A DNA stretch of 64,000 bases, taken from positions 308,435-372,434 of the forward strand of contig NZ_JALJXJ010000010.1 of NCBI RefSeq assembly GCF_024170005.1, in the 5' to 3' direction. Below are positions 42,129-50,540 of the stretch, piece after piece; the first letter of the stretch is position 1, and every line of letters begins with the position of its first letter. The notes below the pieces were generated by a model, which was not told the DNA's origin, ran no database searches, and saw only the letters and a list, made by a program, of their open reading frames with translations. Both the position numbers and the translations under genes were made by a program. The DNA comes from Azospirillum lipoferum (GTDB lineage: Bacteria; Pseudomonadota; Alphaproteobacteria; Azospirillales; Azospirillaceae).

Positions 42129-42470
42129 GATAAATCTGTTTGGTTCTCCCATAGATCTTTTTTGTCTCCATCATTGTAGAAGTCATTCTGATCAATGGTC
42201 TTTCTTATAGAACAACGCGCGAATTTTTTTAGAACTGGCGTTTATATATACTTCAAGTGTTGACAAGCGCCCATCCGTTCTGCAATGGAAATCGTGCGCA
42301 CGATTACTCCATTGAAGGAATATGCTACAAATTGAAACAATCTAGAGCACTAGAAAATCTATCTATAGACAACCTCCTATTGCCTATTCATGATCCGGCG
42401 GTTGCGTAGAACGATAGGCGTTCAAGCTCCGATAAGGGACGGGGCTGCTGCACATTGATTGGGGGTATTT
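42129..42470. other. AT-rich non-coding stretch
   Basis: About 340 bp of strikingly AT-rich DNA for this genome, with runs of T and A, lie between the toxin gene and a lipoprotein gene. No open frame of note was seen. A 32-bp imperfect palindrome (42283-42314) and a perfect TTGACA at 42260-42265 without a clear -10 box lie in its middle. It may hold the lipoprotein promoter, and it looks like acquired DNA. Confidence 0.7.
42283..42314. promoter_or_regulatory. Large palindrome, possible operator
   Basis: The perfect 16-bp palindrome AATCGTGCGCACGATT (42290-42305) is flanked by CAATGGA on the left and, after two bases, TCCATTG on the right, extending the symmetry to 32 bp. It lies 157 bp upstream of the lipoprotein start. 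It could bind a dimeric regulator or form a cruciform. Confidence 0.6.
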
Positions 42471-43040
42471 GTGAAGCATACGGTTTTTGTGGCCATGTTA
42501 GGAGCTCTGGCGGTCACCGGCTGTGCATCCATCACCGCGGGTACGACGCAGTCCGTTGCCGTCAACACGCCGTCGAAAGATGGTGCCGAATGCAAACTCT
42601 CGAATGAGAAGGGCAATTGGACAATTCCGAAGACGCCTGGGTCCACCACCGTTACGAAAGCCTATGGCGACTTGACCGTAGCCTGCGAGCATGGTGACGG
42701 ATCAAAGGGATCGACTTCCGTAACGTCGAGCACGGCGGGTGCTGCGTTTGGTAATATCATTGCTGGTGGAATCATTGGCGCTGCGGTCGATATGGGATCT
42801 GGTGCTGCCTATGTTTATCCGTCGAGCGTGTCGGTGGTTCTGGCTCCGCCTGCCGGAAACGTCCCCACTGGCGGCGCTTCACAAGGCAGCCCGCTGGTCA
42901 TGAGCCCGGCCACCGCGCCCCGGCTGAGCAAGGAAGATGCAGAAGCCAAATTGAAAGATCTGTCTGCTCTGAAAAAGCAGAAATTGATCACGGAAGCGGA
43001 ATATCGCGACCGCTCGCGCGAGATTCTTGGGCAGATGTAG
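42471..43040 (+). CDS. Lipoprotein with C-terminal SHOCT-like motif
   Basis: A 189-residue lipoprotein. From the GTG the signal peptide reads MKHTVFVAMLGALAVTGC, a proper lipobox. The mature part has two Cys, a glycine-rich hydrophobic stretch (AAFGNIIAGGIIGAAVDMGSG) and a C-terminal short helical motif KLKDLSALKKQKLITEAEYRDRSREILG typical of SHOCT domains. The frame could begin with TTG at 42459. Codon use is lower in GC than its neighbours. It follows the AT-rich stretch and precedes a terminator and tRNA-Ser. Confidence 0.82.
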   Translation: MKHTVFVAMLGALAVTGCASITAGTTQSVAVNTPSKDGAECKLSNEKGNWTIPKTPGSTTVTKAYGDLTVACEHGDGSKGSTSVTSSTAGAAFGNIIAGGIIGAAVDMGSGAAYVYPSSVSVVLAPPAGNVPTGGASQGSPLVMSPATAPRLSKEDAEAKLKDLSALKKQKLITEAEYRDRSREILGQM

Positions 43041-43049
43041 GATTATAAT

Positions 43050-43072
43050 GCGCATCCCTTTTTGGGATGCGC
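43050..43072 (+). terminator. Terminator-like hairpin
   Basis: A 9-bp perfect stem (43050-43058 with 43064-43072) with a TTTTT loop lies 9 bp after the lipoprotein stop codon. Only TTACCTCT follows, so efficiency is uncertain. Confidence 0.6.
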
Positions 43073-43106
43073 TTACCTCTGCGGTACAAGGCTCGCTTTG
43101 AAAATT

Positions 43107-43196
43107 TGGCGGAAGAGGTGGGATTCGAACCCACGGTGGGCGTGAACCCACGACGGTTTTCAAGACCGTTGCCTTAAACCACTCGGCCACTCTTCC
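43107..43196 (-). tRNA. tRNA-Ser (anticodon UGA)
   Basis: The minus strand reads GGAAGAGTGGCCGAGTGG at its 5' end and closes a 7-bp acceptor stem with CTCTTCC, then G as discriminator and an encoded CCA. The anticodon loop CTTGAAA gives anticodon UGA, reading UCN serine codons. A long variable arm (GTGGGTTCACGCCCAC) confirms a class II serine tRNA, and GGTTCGAATCC is the T-loop. Confidence 0.97.
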
Positions 43197-43267
43197 CTCG
43201 GCCCACGGGAGTAGCGAATGCGTCGCGGCGGGTCAAGTCTTGCGCGCAAGATGCCGCGATTTGCTCC

Positions 43268-43840
43268 TCAGTTCCGGATCGGGCGGCCCAGCGTGCGCAG
43301 GCGGCGGGTCGGTTTCGGCGGGCTGGGGCTGTCGGAGAAGTCGGGCAGGGTGGGGGCGCGGGCGATGGTCTTGCGGATCATCTCGGCCGTCGCGTCCAGG
43401 TCGTCCAGGACCTCCGGGGCCACGCGGTCGGCATAGCGGGGGCTCAGCAGGCGGGCGCGGGTCTGGTCGATGCTGCGCAGTTCCGGCTCGAACAGCTCGC
43501 GGGCGCCGATGGGCAGCACCTGATCGTCACGCATGCCGGAGAAATAGTTGCGCATCGTCCGTGTCAGCATGCGGGTCAGCAGCAAATCCATGCGCTCGAA
43601 CTCGGCGCGCAGGTCGCTGAGACGCGACTCGTCGACGCCTTGCAGATGCTCCTCGGTCAGGGCGAACAGGGCGCGGATTTCCTCCACCTTGCGGCGGAAG
43701 TCGAGGAAGGAGGCAAAGCGGTCATCGCTCATGTCGCGCTGGGCACGGTCGGCAAGCCGGGACGCCTCGGCCGCCTGACGCTCCAAGGCCGCCAACAGCG
43801 CCTTCACCCGGTCCCGGTTGGTGTCGCGCCCCCACGCCAT
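43268..43840 (-). CDS. Hypothetical helical protein
   Basis: A 190-residue protein that I do not recognise. It is rich in Arg, Ala, Leu and Glu and appears almost entirely helical, with heptad-like patterns (RVKALLAALERQAAEASRLADRAQ and LSDLRAEFERMDLLLTRMLTR), so a coiled coil is likely. There is no signal peptide or membrane segment. The C-terminal 30 residues are Pro/Arg-rich. GGGGAGC lies upstream of the ATG. It has the composition of its housekeeping neighbours. Confidence 0.75.
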   Translation of the reverse strand: MAWGRDTNRDRVKALLAALERQAAEASRLADRAQRDMSDDRFASFLDFRRKVEEIRALFALTEEHLQGVDESRLSDLRAEFERMDLLLTRMLTRTMRNYFSGMRDDQVLPIGARELFEPELRSIDQTRARLLSPRYADRVAPEVLDDLDATAEMIRKTIARAPTLPDFSDSPSPPKPTRRLRTLGRPIRN

Positions 43841-43981
43841 GCCCGCTCTATGCTCCCCTGGTGACCATGGCCGCCGGTTGTCGGCCGGACGGCGCGGTCA
43901 TCCTAGAAGCGAAACTTTTAACAAAATGCTTTTGTCACAGACTTTCCATGACCACAGTTTCCGGCGGCGTTCCCGTATCGG

Positions 43982-44755
43982 TCAGGCGTCGCGCAGTTCC
44001 AGGATGACCGGGGTGTGGTCGGACGCCTTTTCCAGCCCGCGCGGGCCGCGGTCGATGGTGCAGCCGGCCAGACGGTCGGCGGCCTGGGGCGACAGCAGGA
44101 AATGGTCGATGCGCAGGCCGTTGTCGCGCGGCCAGCTGCCGGCCTGATAATCCCAGAAGGTATAGGCGCGGTCGTCGTCATGCAGGGCGCGGTAGGCCTC
44201 GGTCAGGCCGAGATTCAGCAGGGCACGGAACTTGGCTTTCGACTCCGGCCGGAACAGGGCGTCGCCGGCAAAGGCCTGCGGCGAGAAGACGTCGCGCGCC
44301 TCCGGGATGATGTTGTAGTCGCCGCCCAGCACCACCGGGATTTCCCGCGCCAGCAGGCCGCGGGCATGGTCGTACAGCCGGTCCATCCAGCGCAGCTTGT
44401 AGGCGAACTTCTCGCCCGGCACCGGGTTGCCGTTGGGCAGGTAGAGCGAGGCGATGCGCACGCCGGACACTGTGGCCTCGACATAGCGGGCCTGCTCGTC
44501 CTCCGGCTCTCCCGGCAAGCGGGTCAGCACGTCCTCCGCCGGTGTCTTCGACAGCAATGCTACGCCGTTGTAGGCCTTCTGCCCGACCGCATTGACGTGG
44601 TAGCCGAGTTCCTCGAACGCCGCGGCGGGGAAGGCGGCGGTCTCGCATTTGATTTCCTGGAAGAGCACGACGTCGGGGGACGCCGTGCGCAGCCAGTCGG
44701 TGATCAGCGGAAGGCGGGCCTTCGCCGAGTTGACGTTCCAGGTGGCGATCTTCAC
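43982..44755 (-). CDS. xthA: Exodeoxyribonuclease III
   Basis: A 257-residue DNA-repair nuclease of the exonuclease III/AP endonuclease family, acting on abasic sites and 3' ends. It starts MKIATWNVNSAKARL and shows LFQEIKCE with the metal-binding Glu, SLYLPNGNP, VLGGDYNIIPEARDVF, and the C-terminal DNGLRIDHFLLS and SDHTPV with the catalytic Asp-His. Length is usual. It lies 62 bp after erpA on the same strand. Confidence 0.95.
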   Translation of the reverse strand: MKIATWNVNSAKARLPLITDWLRTASPDVVLFQEIKCETAAFPAAAFEELGYHVNAVGQKAYNGVALLSKTPAEDVLTRLPGEPEDEQARYVEATVSGVRIASLYLPNGNPVPGEKFAYKLRWMDRLYDHARGLLAREIPVVLGGDYNIIPEARDVFSPQAFAGDALFRPESKAKFRALLNLGLTEAYRALHDDDRAYTFWDYQAGSWPRDNGLRIDHFLLSPQAADRLAGCTIDRGPRGLEKASDHTPVILELRDA

Positions 44756-44817
44756 GAAAAAGGCCTGCCTTCTCTTCTTGTTCTTCTGGTCTCAGACCGC
44801 GGCCTTATACCGCGGCC

Positions 44818-45174
44818 TTATACCGCGAACGAGTTGCCGCAGCCGCAGGAGGCGGTGGCGTTCGGGTTCTTGATCTGGAAGGCGGCGCCCATCAGGTCCT
44901 CGACATAATCCAGCGTCGCGCCGGCCAGCAGGTCGAGCGAGGCGTCGTCGGTGACCACCTTCGTGCCGTCCTTCTCGAAGACATGGTCCTCGTCGGTCGC
45001 GGTCTCGTCGAAGGTGAAGCCGTACTGGAAGCCGGAGCAGCCGCCGCCGGACACGGTCAGGCGCAGCATCAGGTTGGGATTGCCCTCCTGCTCGATCAGG
45101 AAGGCGACGCGCCTGGCGGCGCTTTCGCTGACGCCGAGGACGCGGGTTTCGGTGGGAAGTGCGGTGTCGGGCAT
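44818..45174 (-). CDS. erpA: Iron-sulfur cluster insertion protein ErpA
   Basis: A 118-residue A-type carrier that delivers Fe-S clusters to target proteins. The three ligands are Cys46 (GGGCSGFQYGF), Cys110 and Cys112 (ASCGCGNSF). FEKDGTKVVTDDASLDLLAGATLDYVEDLMGAAFQIKNPNA is typical. The ATG at 45174 gives the family length even though the frame is open far upstream. A 13-bp duplication covers its stop codon and the following bases. It is divergent from dgt. Confidence 0.94.
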   Translation of the reverse strand: MPDTALPTETRVLGVSESAARRVAFLIEQEGNPNLMLRLTVSGGGCSGFQYGFTFDETATDEDHVFEKDGTKVVTDDASLDLLAGATLDYVEDLMGAAFQIKNPNATASCGCGNSFAV

Positions 45175-45366
45175 GGGGTGGCCCCTCTGGTGCGGTGCGG
45201 GAGTTGCCACAAATGTAAGGGGGATCGCCGGCTTCGTCAAAGTATGGGCACCGTTGCGAGAAAGCGTTGCGTATCTGGCACGCTCATCCGCCGGCTGGCC
45301 CCGGGTGCCGGGCATAGCACGCCTTCGCCGTTGCACCTGCCATTCCCCGCCGGTAGTGTCCGCCCC

Positions 45367-46566
45367 ATGACGGCGGACTGTTCCCACGATCGGCTGGCTC
45401 CCTATGCCTGCAACCCGGCGGACACGCGCGGGCGGCTGGTGGCGGAGCCGGAAAGCCCGACGCGCTCGTGCTTCCAGCGCGACCGCGACCGCATCGTGCA
45501 TTCCGGGGCTTTCCGCCGGCTGAAGCACAAGACGCAGGTCTTCGTCTATCACGAGGGCGACTATTACCGCACCCGGCTGACCCACAGCCTGGAGGTGGCG
45601 CAGATCGCGCGCTCCATCAGCCGCACGCTGGGCCTGAACGAGGATCTGGCGGAGGCGGTGGCGCTGGCCCACGACCTCGGCCACACGCCGTTCGGCCATG
45701 CCGGGGAAGAGGCGCTGAACGCCTGCATGGAGCCGTTCGGCGGCTTCGCCCACAACGACCAGACCCTGCGCATCCTGACGCGGCTGGAGCGGCGCTATGC
45801 CGAGTTCGACGGGCTGAACCTGACCTGGGAAGCGCTGGAGGGCGTGGTCAAGCACAACGGCCCGCTGCTGCCGCTACGTCCCGGCCACCGCCTGCCGACC
45901 ACGATCACCGCCTTCCAGGACGACTGGGATCTGGAGCTGCACACCAATCCAGGGGTCGAGGCGCAGGTGGCGGCGCTGGCCGACGACATCGCCTATAACA
46001 ACCACGACATCGACGACGGGCTGCGCGCCGGTCTGTTCACGGTGGATGAGGTGGCGGAGCTGCCGCTGGTCGGCCCGCTGGTCCGCGAGGTCTGCGACCG
46101 CTATCCGGGGCTGGAGCGTTCGCGCCTGATCCACGAGACGGTGCGGCGGATGATCAACGCGATGGTCGTCGATCTGGTGACGGAGACGCGGCGGCGGCTG
46201 GCGGAACACAAGCCGGGCAGTGCGGCGGAACTGCGCGCCCTGCCGCTGGCGATGGTCAGCTTTTCCGACGGGATGCTGGAGGCGCAGCGGCCGCTGCGCG
46301 CCTTCCTGCGCCAGCGCATGTACCGGCACTATCGCGTGAACCGCGAGATGAGCAAGTGCAAGCGCGTGGTGCGCGCCCTGTTCCAGCTGTTCATGGACGA
46401 ATCCAACACTCTGCCGACCGAATGGCAGCGCGACATCGCCAAGGCTGGCGGCGACGCCGATCTTGCGGTGCGCGCCCGCCATGTGGCCGACTATATCGCC
46501 GGCATGACCGACCGCTACGCGCTGGCCGAACATGACCGGCTGTTCGACCTGCATGTAAAGACCTGA
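45367..46566 (+). CDS. dgt: Deoxyguanosinetriphosphate triphosphohydrolase-like protein
   Basis: A 399-residue HD-domain dNTP triphosphohydrolase, releasing triphosphate from dNTPs. Key parts are FQRDRDRIVHSGAFRRLKHKTQVF, the nucleotide-binding TRLTHSLEVAQIARSISR, and the HD motif VALAHDLGHTPFGHAGEEAL with ALADDIAYNNHDIDDGL later. Length fits the shorter type 2 group. The ATG at 45367 lacks a clear ribosome-binding site, but the frame upstream gives no family similarity. It precedes argS by 58 bp. Confidence 0.93.
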   Translation: MTADCSHDRLAPYACNPADTRGRLVAEPESPTRSCFQRDRDRIVHSGAFRRLKHKTQVFVYHEGDYYRTRLTHSLEVAQIARSISRTLGLNEDLAEAVALAHDLGHTPFGHAGEEALNACMEPFGGFAHNDQTLRILTRLERRYAEFDGLNLTWEALEGVVKHNGPLLPLRPGHRLPTTITAFQDDWDLELHTNPGVEAQVAALADDIAYNNHDIDDGLRAGLFTVDEVAELPLVGPLVREVCDRYPGLERSRLIHETVRRMINAMVVDLVTETRRRLAEHKPGSAAELRALPLAMVSFSDGMLEAQRPLRAFLRQRMYRHYRVNREMSKCKRVVRALFQLFMDESNTLPTEWQRDIAKAGGDADLAVRARHVADYIAGMTDRYALAEHDRLFDLHVKT

Positions 46567-46624
46567 CGCGTGAAGACCTGAGCCGCGAGGCTCCTGTGAC
46601 CTCCTGAAAAGACGACCTGAGACG

Positions 46625-48385
46625 ATGAATATTTTCAAGGCCTTCGAGACCGATATTCGCAAGCTGCTGGAAGAACTGGCCGCCGAGGGTGCCATCCCCG
46701 CCGGGCTGGACGGCAGCCGTCTGACGGTCGAGCCGCCGCGCGAGGCCTCGCATGGCGACCTGTCCACCAACGCCGCGATGATCCTGGCGAAGCCGGCGAA
46801 GATGGCGCCGCGCGCCCTGGCGGAATTGCTGATCGCCAAGCTGAAGAGCCGCGCCGACGTGGCGTCGGTCGAGATCGCCGGTCCGGGCTTCGTCAACCTG
46901 CGCCTGACGCCGGACGTCTGGCGCGACCGCATCCGCGACGTGCTGACCGCCGGCACCGCCTATGGCGACAGCGAGTTGGGCGGCGGGGCGCCGGTCAATG
47001 TGGAATATGTGTCGGCCAACCCGACCGGCCCGCTGCATGCCGCCCATGGCCGTGGCGCCGTATTCGGCGACGCGCTGGCCGCGCTGCTGCAGAAGGCCGG
47101 CTACGCCGTCACCCGTGAATATTACATCAACGATGCCGGCGCGCAGGTCGACGTGCTGGGACGGTCCACCTTCATCCGCTACCGCGAGGCGCTGGGCGAG
47201 GAGGTCGGCGAGATCCCGGCCGGCCTCTATCCCGGCGAATATCTGAAGGAGGTCGGTCAGGCTCTGGCCGAGCGTGACGGCAACCGCTGGATCGGCACCG
47301 ACGAGTCCGAATGGCTGCCGGCCTGCCGCGACTTCGCGATCTCCATGATCATGGGCTGGATCCGCGAGGATCTGGGCGCTCTCGGCGTCACGATGGACGT
47401 CTATAGCAGCGAACGCGCCCTGGTGACGGCGGGCGCCGTGCAGACGGCGCTGGCGGCGCTGGAGGAGCGTGGCCTGATCTACACCGGCGTGCTGGAGCCG
47501 CCGAAGGGCAAGAAGCCCGACGATTGGGAGCCGCGCCCACAGACCCTGTTCAAGTCGAGCCAGTTCGGCGACGACGTCGACCGGCCGCTGAAGAAGTCCG
47601 ACGGCTCCTTCACCTATTTCGCCAACGACATCGCCTATCACTATGACAAGTATCGGCGCGGTGCTGCATCGCTGATCGACGTGCTGGGCGCCGACCATGG
47701 CGGCTATGTCAAGCGCATGCAGGCGGCGACGCGGGCGATCTCCGGCGGCGAGGCCGAGCTGGACGTGAAGCTGTGCCAGCTGGTCCATCTGATGCAGAAC
47801 GGCCAGCCGGTGAAGATGTCCAAGCGTGCCGGCACCTTTGTGACGCTGCGCGACGTGATCGATCAGGTCGGCAAGGACGTGGTCCGCTTCATCATGCTGA
47901 CCCGCCGCAACGACCAGACGCTGGACTTCGACTTCGCCAAGGTGACGGAGCAGTCGAAGGACAACCCGGTCTTCTACGTGCAGTACGCCCACGCCCGCTG
48001 CCGTTCGGTCCTGCGCCACGCCGCGACGGCGCTGCCGCAGCTGGACCAGACGCCGGCTTCGCTCGCCGCCGCGGCGAACCTTGCCCGGCTGGACAGTGAG
48101 GAGGAGATGGCGCTCGCCAAGCGCATGGCCACCTGGCCGCGCGTGGTCGAGGCGGCGGCCGAGGCGCATGAACCGCACCGCATCGCCTTCTTCCTCTATG
48201 ATCTCGCCAGCGATTTCCACGCGCTGTGGAACCGGGGCCGTGACGATGCCTCGCTGCGCTTCCTGATCGAGGGCGATGCGGAACTGACGACCGCCCGGCT
48301 GGCGATGATCGCCGCGGTGGCGACGGTGATCGCCTCGGGCCTGACGGTGATGGGTGTCGAGCCGGTGGAGGAACTGCGTTCATGA
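46625..48385 (+). CDS. argS: Arginyl-tRNA synthetase
   Basis: A 586-residue class I aminoacyl-tRNA synthetase. The HIGH-type motif is HAAHG (138-142) in ANPTGPLHAAHGRGAVFGD, and the second motif is VKMSKRAGTFVTL near residue 400. An N-terminal additional domain and the C-terminal DALR anticodon-binding domain are present. Its stop overlaps the SPOR gene start by 4 bp, so the two are translationally coupled. Confidence 0.96.
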   Translation: MNIFKAFETDIRKLLEELAAEGAIPAGLDGSRLTVEPPREASHGDLSTNAAMILAKPAKMAPRALAELLIAKLKSRADVASVEIAGPGFVNLRLTPDVWRDRIRDVLTAGTAYGDSELGGGAPVNVEYVSANPTGPLHAAHGRGAVFGDALAALLQKAGYAVTREYYINDAGAQVDVLGRSTFIRYREALGEEVGEIPAGLYPGEYLKEVGQALAERDGNRWIGTDESEWLPACRDFAISMIMGWIREDLGALGVTMDVYSSERALVTAGAVQTALAALEERGLIYTGVLEPPKGKKPDDWEPRPQTLFKSSQFGDDVDRPLKKSDGSFTYFANDIAYHYDKYRRGAASLIDVLGADHGGYVKRMQAATRAISGGEAELDVKLCQLVHLMQNGQPVKMSKRAGTFVTLRDVIDQVGKDVVRFIMLTRRNDQTLDFDFAKVTEQSKDNPVFYVQYAHARCRSVLRHAATALPQLDQTPASLAAAANLARLDSEEEMALAKRMATWPRVVEAAAEAHEPHRIAFFLYDLASDFHALWNRGRDDASLRFLIEGDAELTTARLAMIAAVATVIASGLTVMGVEPVEELRS

Positions 48386-49452
48386 AGTACGACGGCGACG
48401 TCAACTACGCGGCCAATCCCTATGGGATGCCGCCCCGACAGTCCGCCAACAGGCGCGGGCTGCTGGCGCTCGGCTTCGCCGTGGTCGGCGTCGTGACGTT
48501 CGCCGGTGCGGCGGTCGTCGGGCTTCGCGGCCCGTCGCGGCTGTCCGGCGACGGGCCGCCGCTGCTGACTGCGGATGCCGGGCCGTCCAAGGCCCGTCCC
48601 GACCAGCCGGGTGGGATGGAGGTGCCGCACCAGGACATCCTGGCCTATGAGCGGCTGCGCGACCATGACGGCGGGCGCGGCAATCAGGTCGAGCGGCTGC
48701 TGCCGCCGCCGGAGGTGCCGCTGCCGCGTCCGGTGGTGACGCCGCAGATTCCGGCTGTGGTGCCGCTGCCGTCGGTGCCGTCGGTGGCCCAGCTGCCGCC
48801 GGGCTCCACCGCCACCGTTCCGCGCGACAACGTCGCCGCGGCGGTCGCGGCGGCGGCTCCGCTGGCCGCCCCCGAACCGGCGCCCGGCCTGCCGGCCGCG
48901 ACCACGGCCACTTCGCCGGCCGGTCAGGTTCCGGTGGCGCAGACGCCGTCCGTGCAGACTCCGGCCAGCGTCGCCGCAAAGCCGCAGCAGCCCGCGGCCG
49001 CTCCGGCCAAGCCGGCTCCTGCGCCTCAACAGCAGGTCGCTTCGGCCGCCAAGCCGCCCGCACCGCCGGCGCAGCAGAACGCCGCCCCGTCGATGGGGCA
49101 GCTGATCGCCAAGCTGGAGGCCGCCTCCCTGCCGACCGCTCCGGCCAAGGCGGTGCCGCAGCCGGCGAAGCCCGCGGCGGTTCCCGCTCCGGCAGCCGGC
49201 GGCAGCGGCGGTTGGCGCGTCCAGCTGGCGTCGGTGCGTAGCGAGGGCGAGGCCGCGGCCGAATGGCGCCGTCTTGCCGGCCGCCATCCCGACGCGCTCG
49301 GCGGCCTGTCGATGCAGGTCGCCAAGGTCGATCTGGGCGAGAAGGGCATCTTCTATCGGGTGCAGGGCGCCGGCGCCGACGAGGCGCGGGCCAAGTCGGC
49401 CTGTGCCCAGCTGCGCGCGCAAAATGTGGGGTGTGTGGTTGTCCGTCCCTGA
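48382..49452 (+). CDS. SPOR-domain membrane protein
   Basis: A 356-residue bitopic protein. A short cytoplasmic N-terminus is followed by a membrane segment (GLLALGFAVVGVVTFAGAAVVGL, about residues 30-52), then a long Pro/Ala/Gln-rich linker to about residue 270, and a C-terminal SPOR domain (GGWRVQLASVRSEGEAAAEWRRLAGRHP to the end). SPOR domains bind denuded septal peptidoglycan, so a cell-division role is likely. It is in the conserved argS to nagZ cluster. Confidence 0.92.
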   Translation: MKYDGDVNYAANPYGMPPRQSANRRGLLALGFAVVGVVTFAGAAVVGLRGPSRLSGDGPPLLTADAGPSKARPDQPGGMEVPHQDILAYERLRDHDGGRGNQVERLLPPPEVPLPRPVVTPQIPAVVPLPSVPSVAQLPPGSTATVPRDNVAAAVAAAAPLAAPEPAPGLPAATTATSPAGQVPVAQTPSVQTPASVAAKPQQPAAAPAKPAPAPQQQVASAAKPPAPPAQQNAAPSMGQLIAKLEAASLPTAPAKAVPQPAKPAAVPAPAAGGSGGWRVQLASVRSEGEAAAEWRRLAGRHPDALGGLSMQVAKVDLGEKGIFYRVQGAGADEARAKSACAQLRAQNVGCVVVRP

Positions 49453-49471
49453 TTTTCTGGGCTCTGACTCA

Positions 49472-50524
49472 GTGAGGTCCACCCCGGTCACCCACCCGCG
49501 CGCGGTCGTCTTCGGCTGCGCCGGGCTGGAGGTGACGGCCGACGAGGCCGCCTTCTTCCGCGACGCCGATCCCCTCGGCTTCATCCTGTTCCGCCGCAAC
49601 TGCGACAGCCGCGACCAGATGCGCCGGCTGGTTGACGATCTGCGCGACAGCGTCGGCCGGGCGGACGCTCCTGTCCTGATCGACCAGGAGGGCGGCCGGG
49701 TCGCGCGCATGCGCCCGCCGCACTGGCCGGCCCATCCGCCGATGGGCGTGTTCGGCACGCTCGCCGCGCAGGATGCCGCCGCCGGGCGCGAGGCCGCCCA
49801 AGAAGCCGCCTGGATCAACGGCCGGCTGCTCGCCCATATGCTGACGGAGGTCGGCATCACGGTGGACTGCGCGCCGGTGTGCGACGTGCCGGTGGAAGGG
49901 GCGCACGACATCATCGGTGACCGCGCCTTTTCGCGCGACCCCGCCGTGGTGATCGATCTTGCCCGCGCCACCGCCGACGGTCTGCTGGCCGGCGGCGTGC
50001 TGCCGGTGGTCAAGCACATCCCCGGGCATGGCCGTGCCTTCGCCGACAGCCATGCCGAACTGCCGGTGGTGGAGGCGGACCGCGCGGTGCTGGAGGCCAC
50101 CGACTTCGCCCCCTTCCGTGCCCTGGCCGATCTGCCGCTGGCGATGGTGGCGCATGTGGTTCTGAAGGCCATCGACCCGACCGCACCCGCCAGCACCTCC
50201 CCCATCGTGGTGCGCGAGGTGGTGCGGGGGCCGTCCATCGGCTTCGGTGGCCTGCTGTTCAGCGACGATCTGTCGATGAACGCATTGCAGGGCGACCCAA
50301 GGACACGGACCGAAGCGGTGCTGGCGGCCGGCATGGATGTCGTGCTCCACTGCAATGGCGATCTGGCCGAGATGCGGTCGATCGTCGGCGCCGTGCCGCT
50401 GCTGAGCGGCGCGGCCGCGGAGCGCTGGGCGCGGGCGGAGGCGATGCGCCATGCGCCGGAACCGGCGGACATCGCGGCATTGACGAACCGGCTGGCCGAA
50501 CTTCTCGGCACGGCGCAGACCTGA
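49472..50524 (+). CDS. nagZ: Beta-N-acetylhexosaminidase
   Basis: A 350-residue cytosolic glycoside hydrolase family 3 enzyme that removes N-acetylglucosamine from muropeptides during cell-wall recycling. Motifs are GFILFRRNCDSRDQMRRLVDDLR, VLIDQEGGRVARMRPPHWP, KHIPGHGRAFADSHAELP with the catalytic His loop, and FSDDLSMNAL with the nucleophile Asp. The start is uncertain: the GTG at 49472 fits family length, while an ATG at 49424 lies inside the SPOR gene. AmpG at 1.8 kb supplies the substrate. Confidence 0.92.
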   Translation: MRSTPVTHPRAVVFGCAGLEVTADEAAFFRDADPLGFILFRRNCDSRDQMRRLVDDLRDSVGRADAPVLIDQEGGRVARMRPPHWPAHPPMGVFGTLAAQDAAAGREAAQEAAWINGRLLAHMLTEVGITVDCAPVCDVPVEGAHDIIGDRAFSRDPAVVIDLARATADGLLAGGVLPVVKHIPGHGRAFADSHAELPVVEADRAVLEATDFAPFRALADLPLAMVAHVVLKAIDPTAPASTSPIVVREVVRGPSIGFGGLLFSDDLSMNALQGDPRTRTEAVLAAGMDVVLHCNGDLAEMRSIVGAVPLLSGAAAERWARAEAMRHAPEPADIAALTNRLAELLGTAQT

Positions 50525-50540
50525 CGGACGGGAGCGGACG

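Noticed and set aside
42129..42470. Possible non-coding RNA in the AT-rich stretch
   Set aside because: Apart from the palindrome I see no promoter-hairpin-T-run arrangement that would define an RNA gene.
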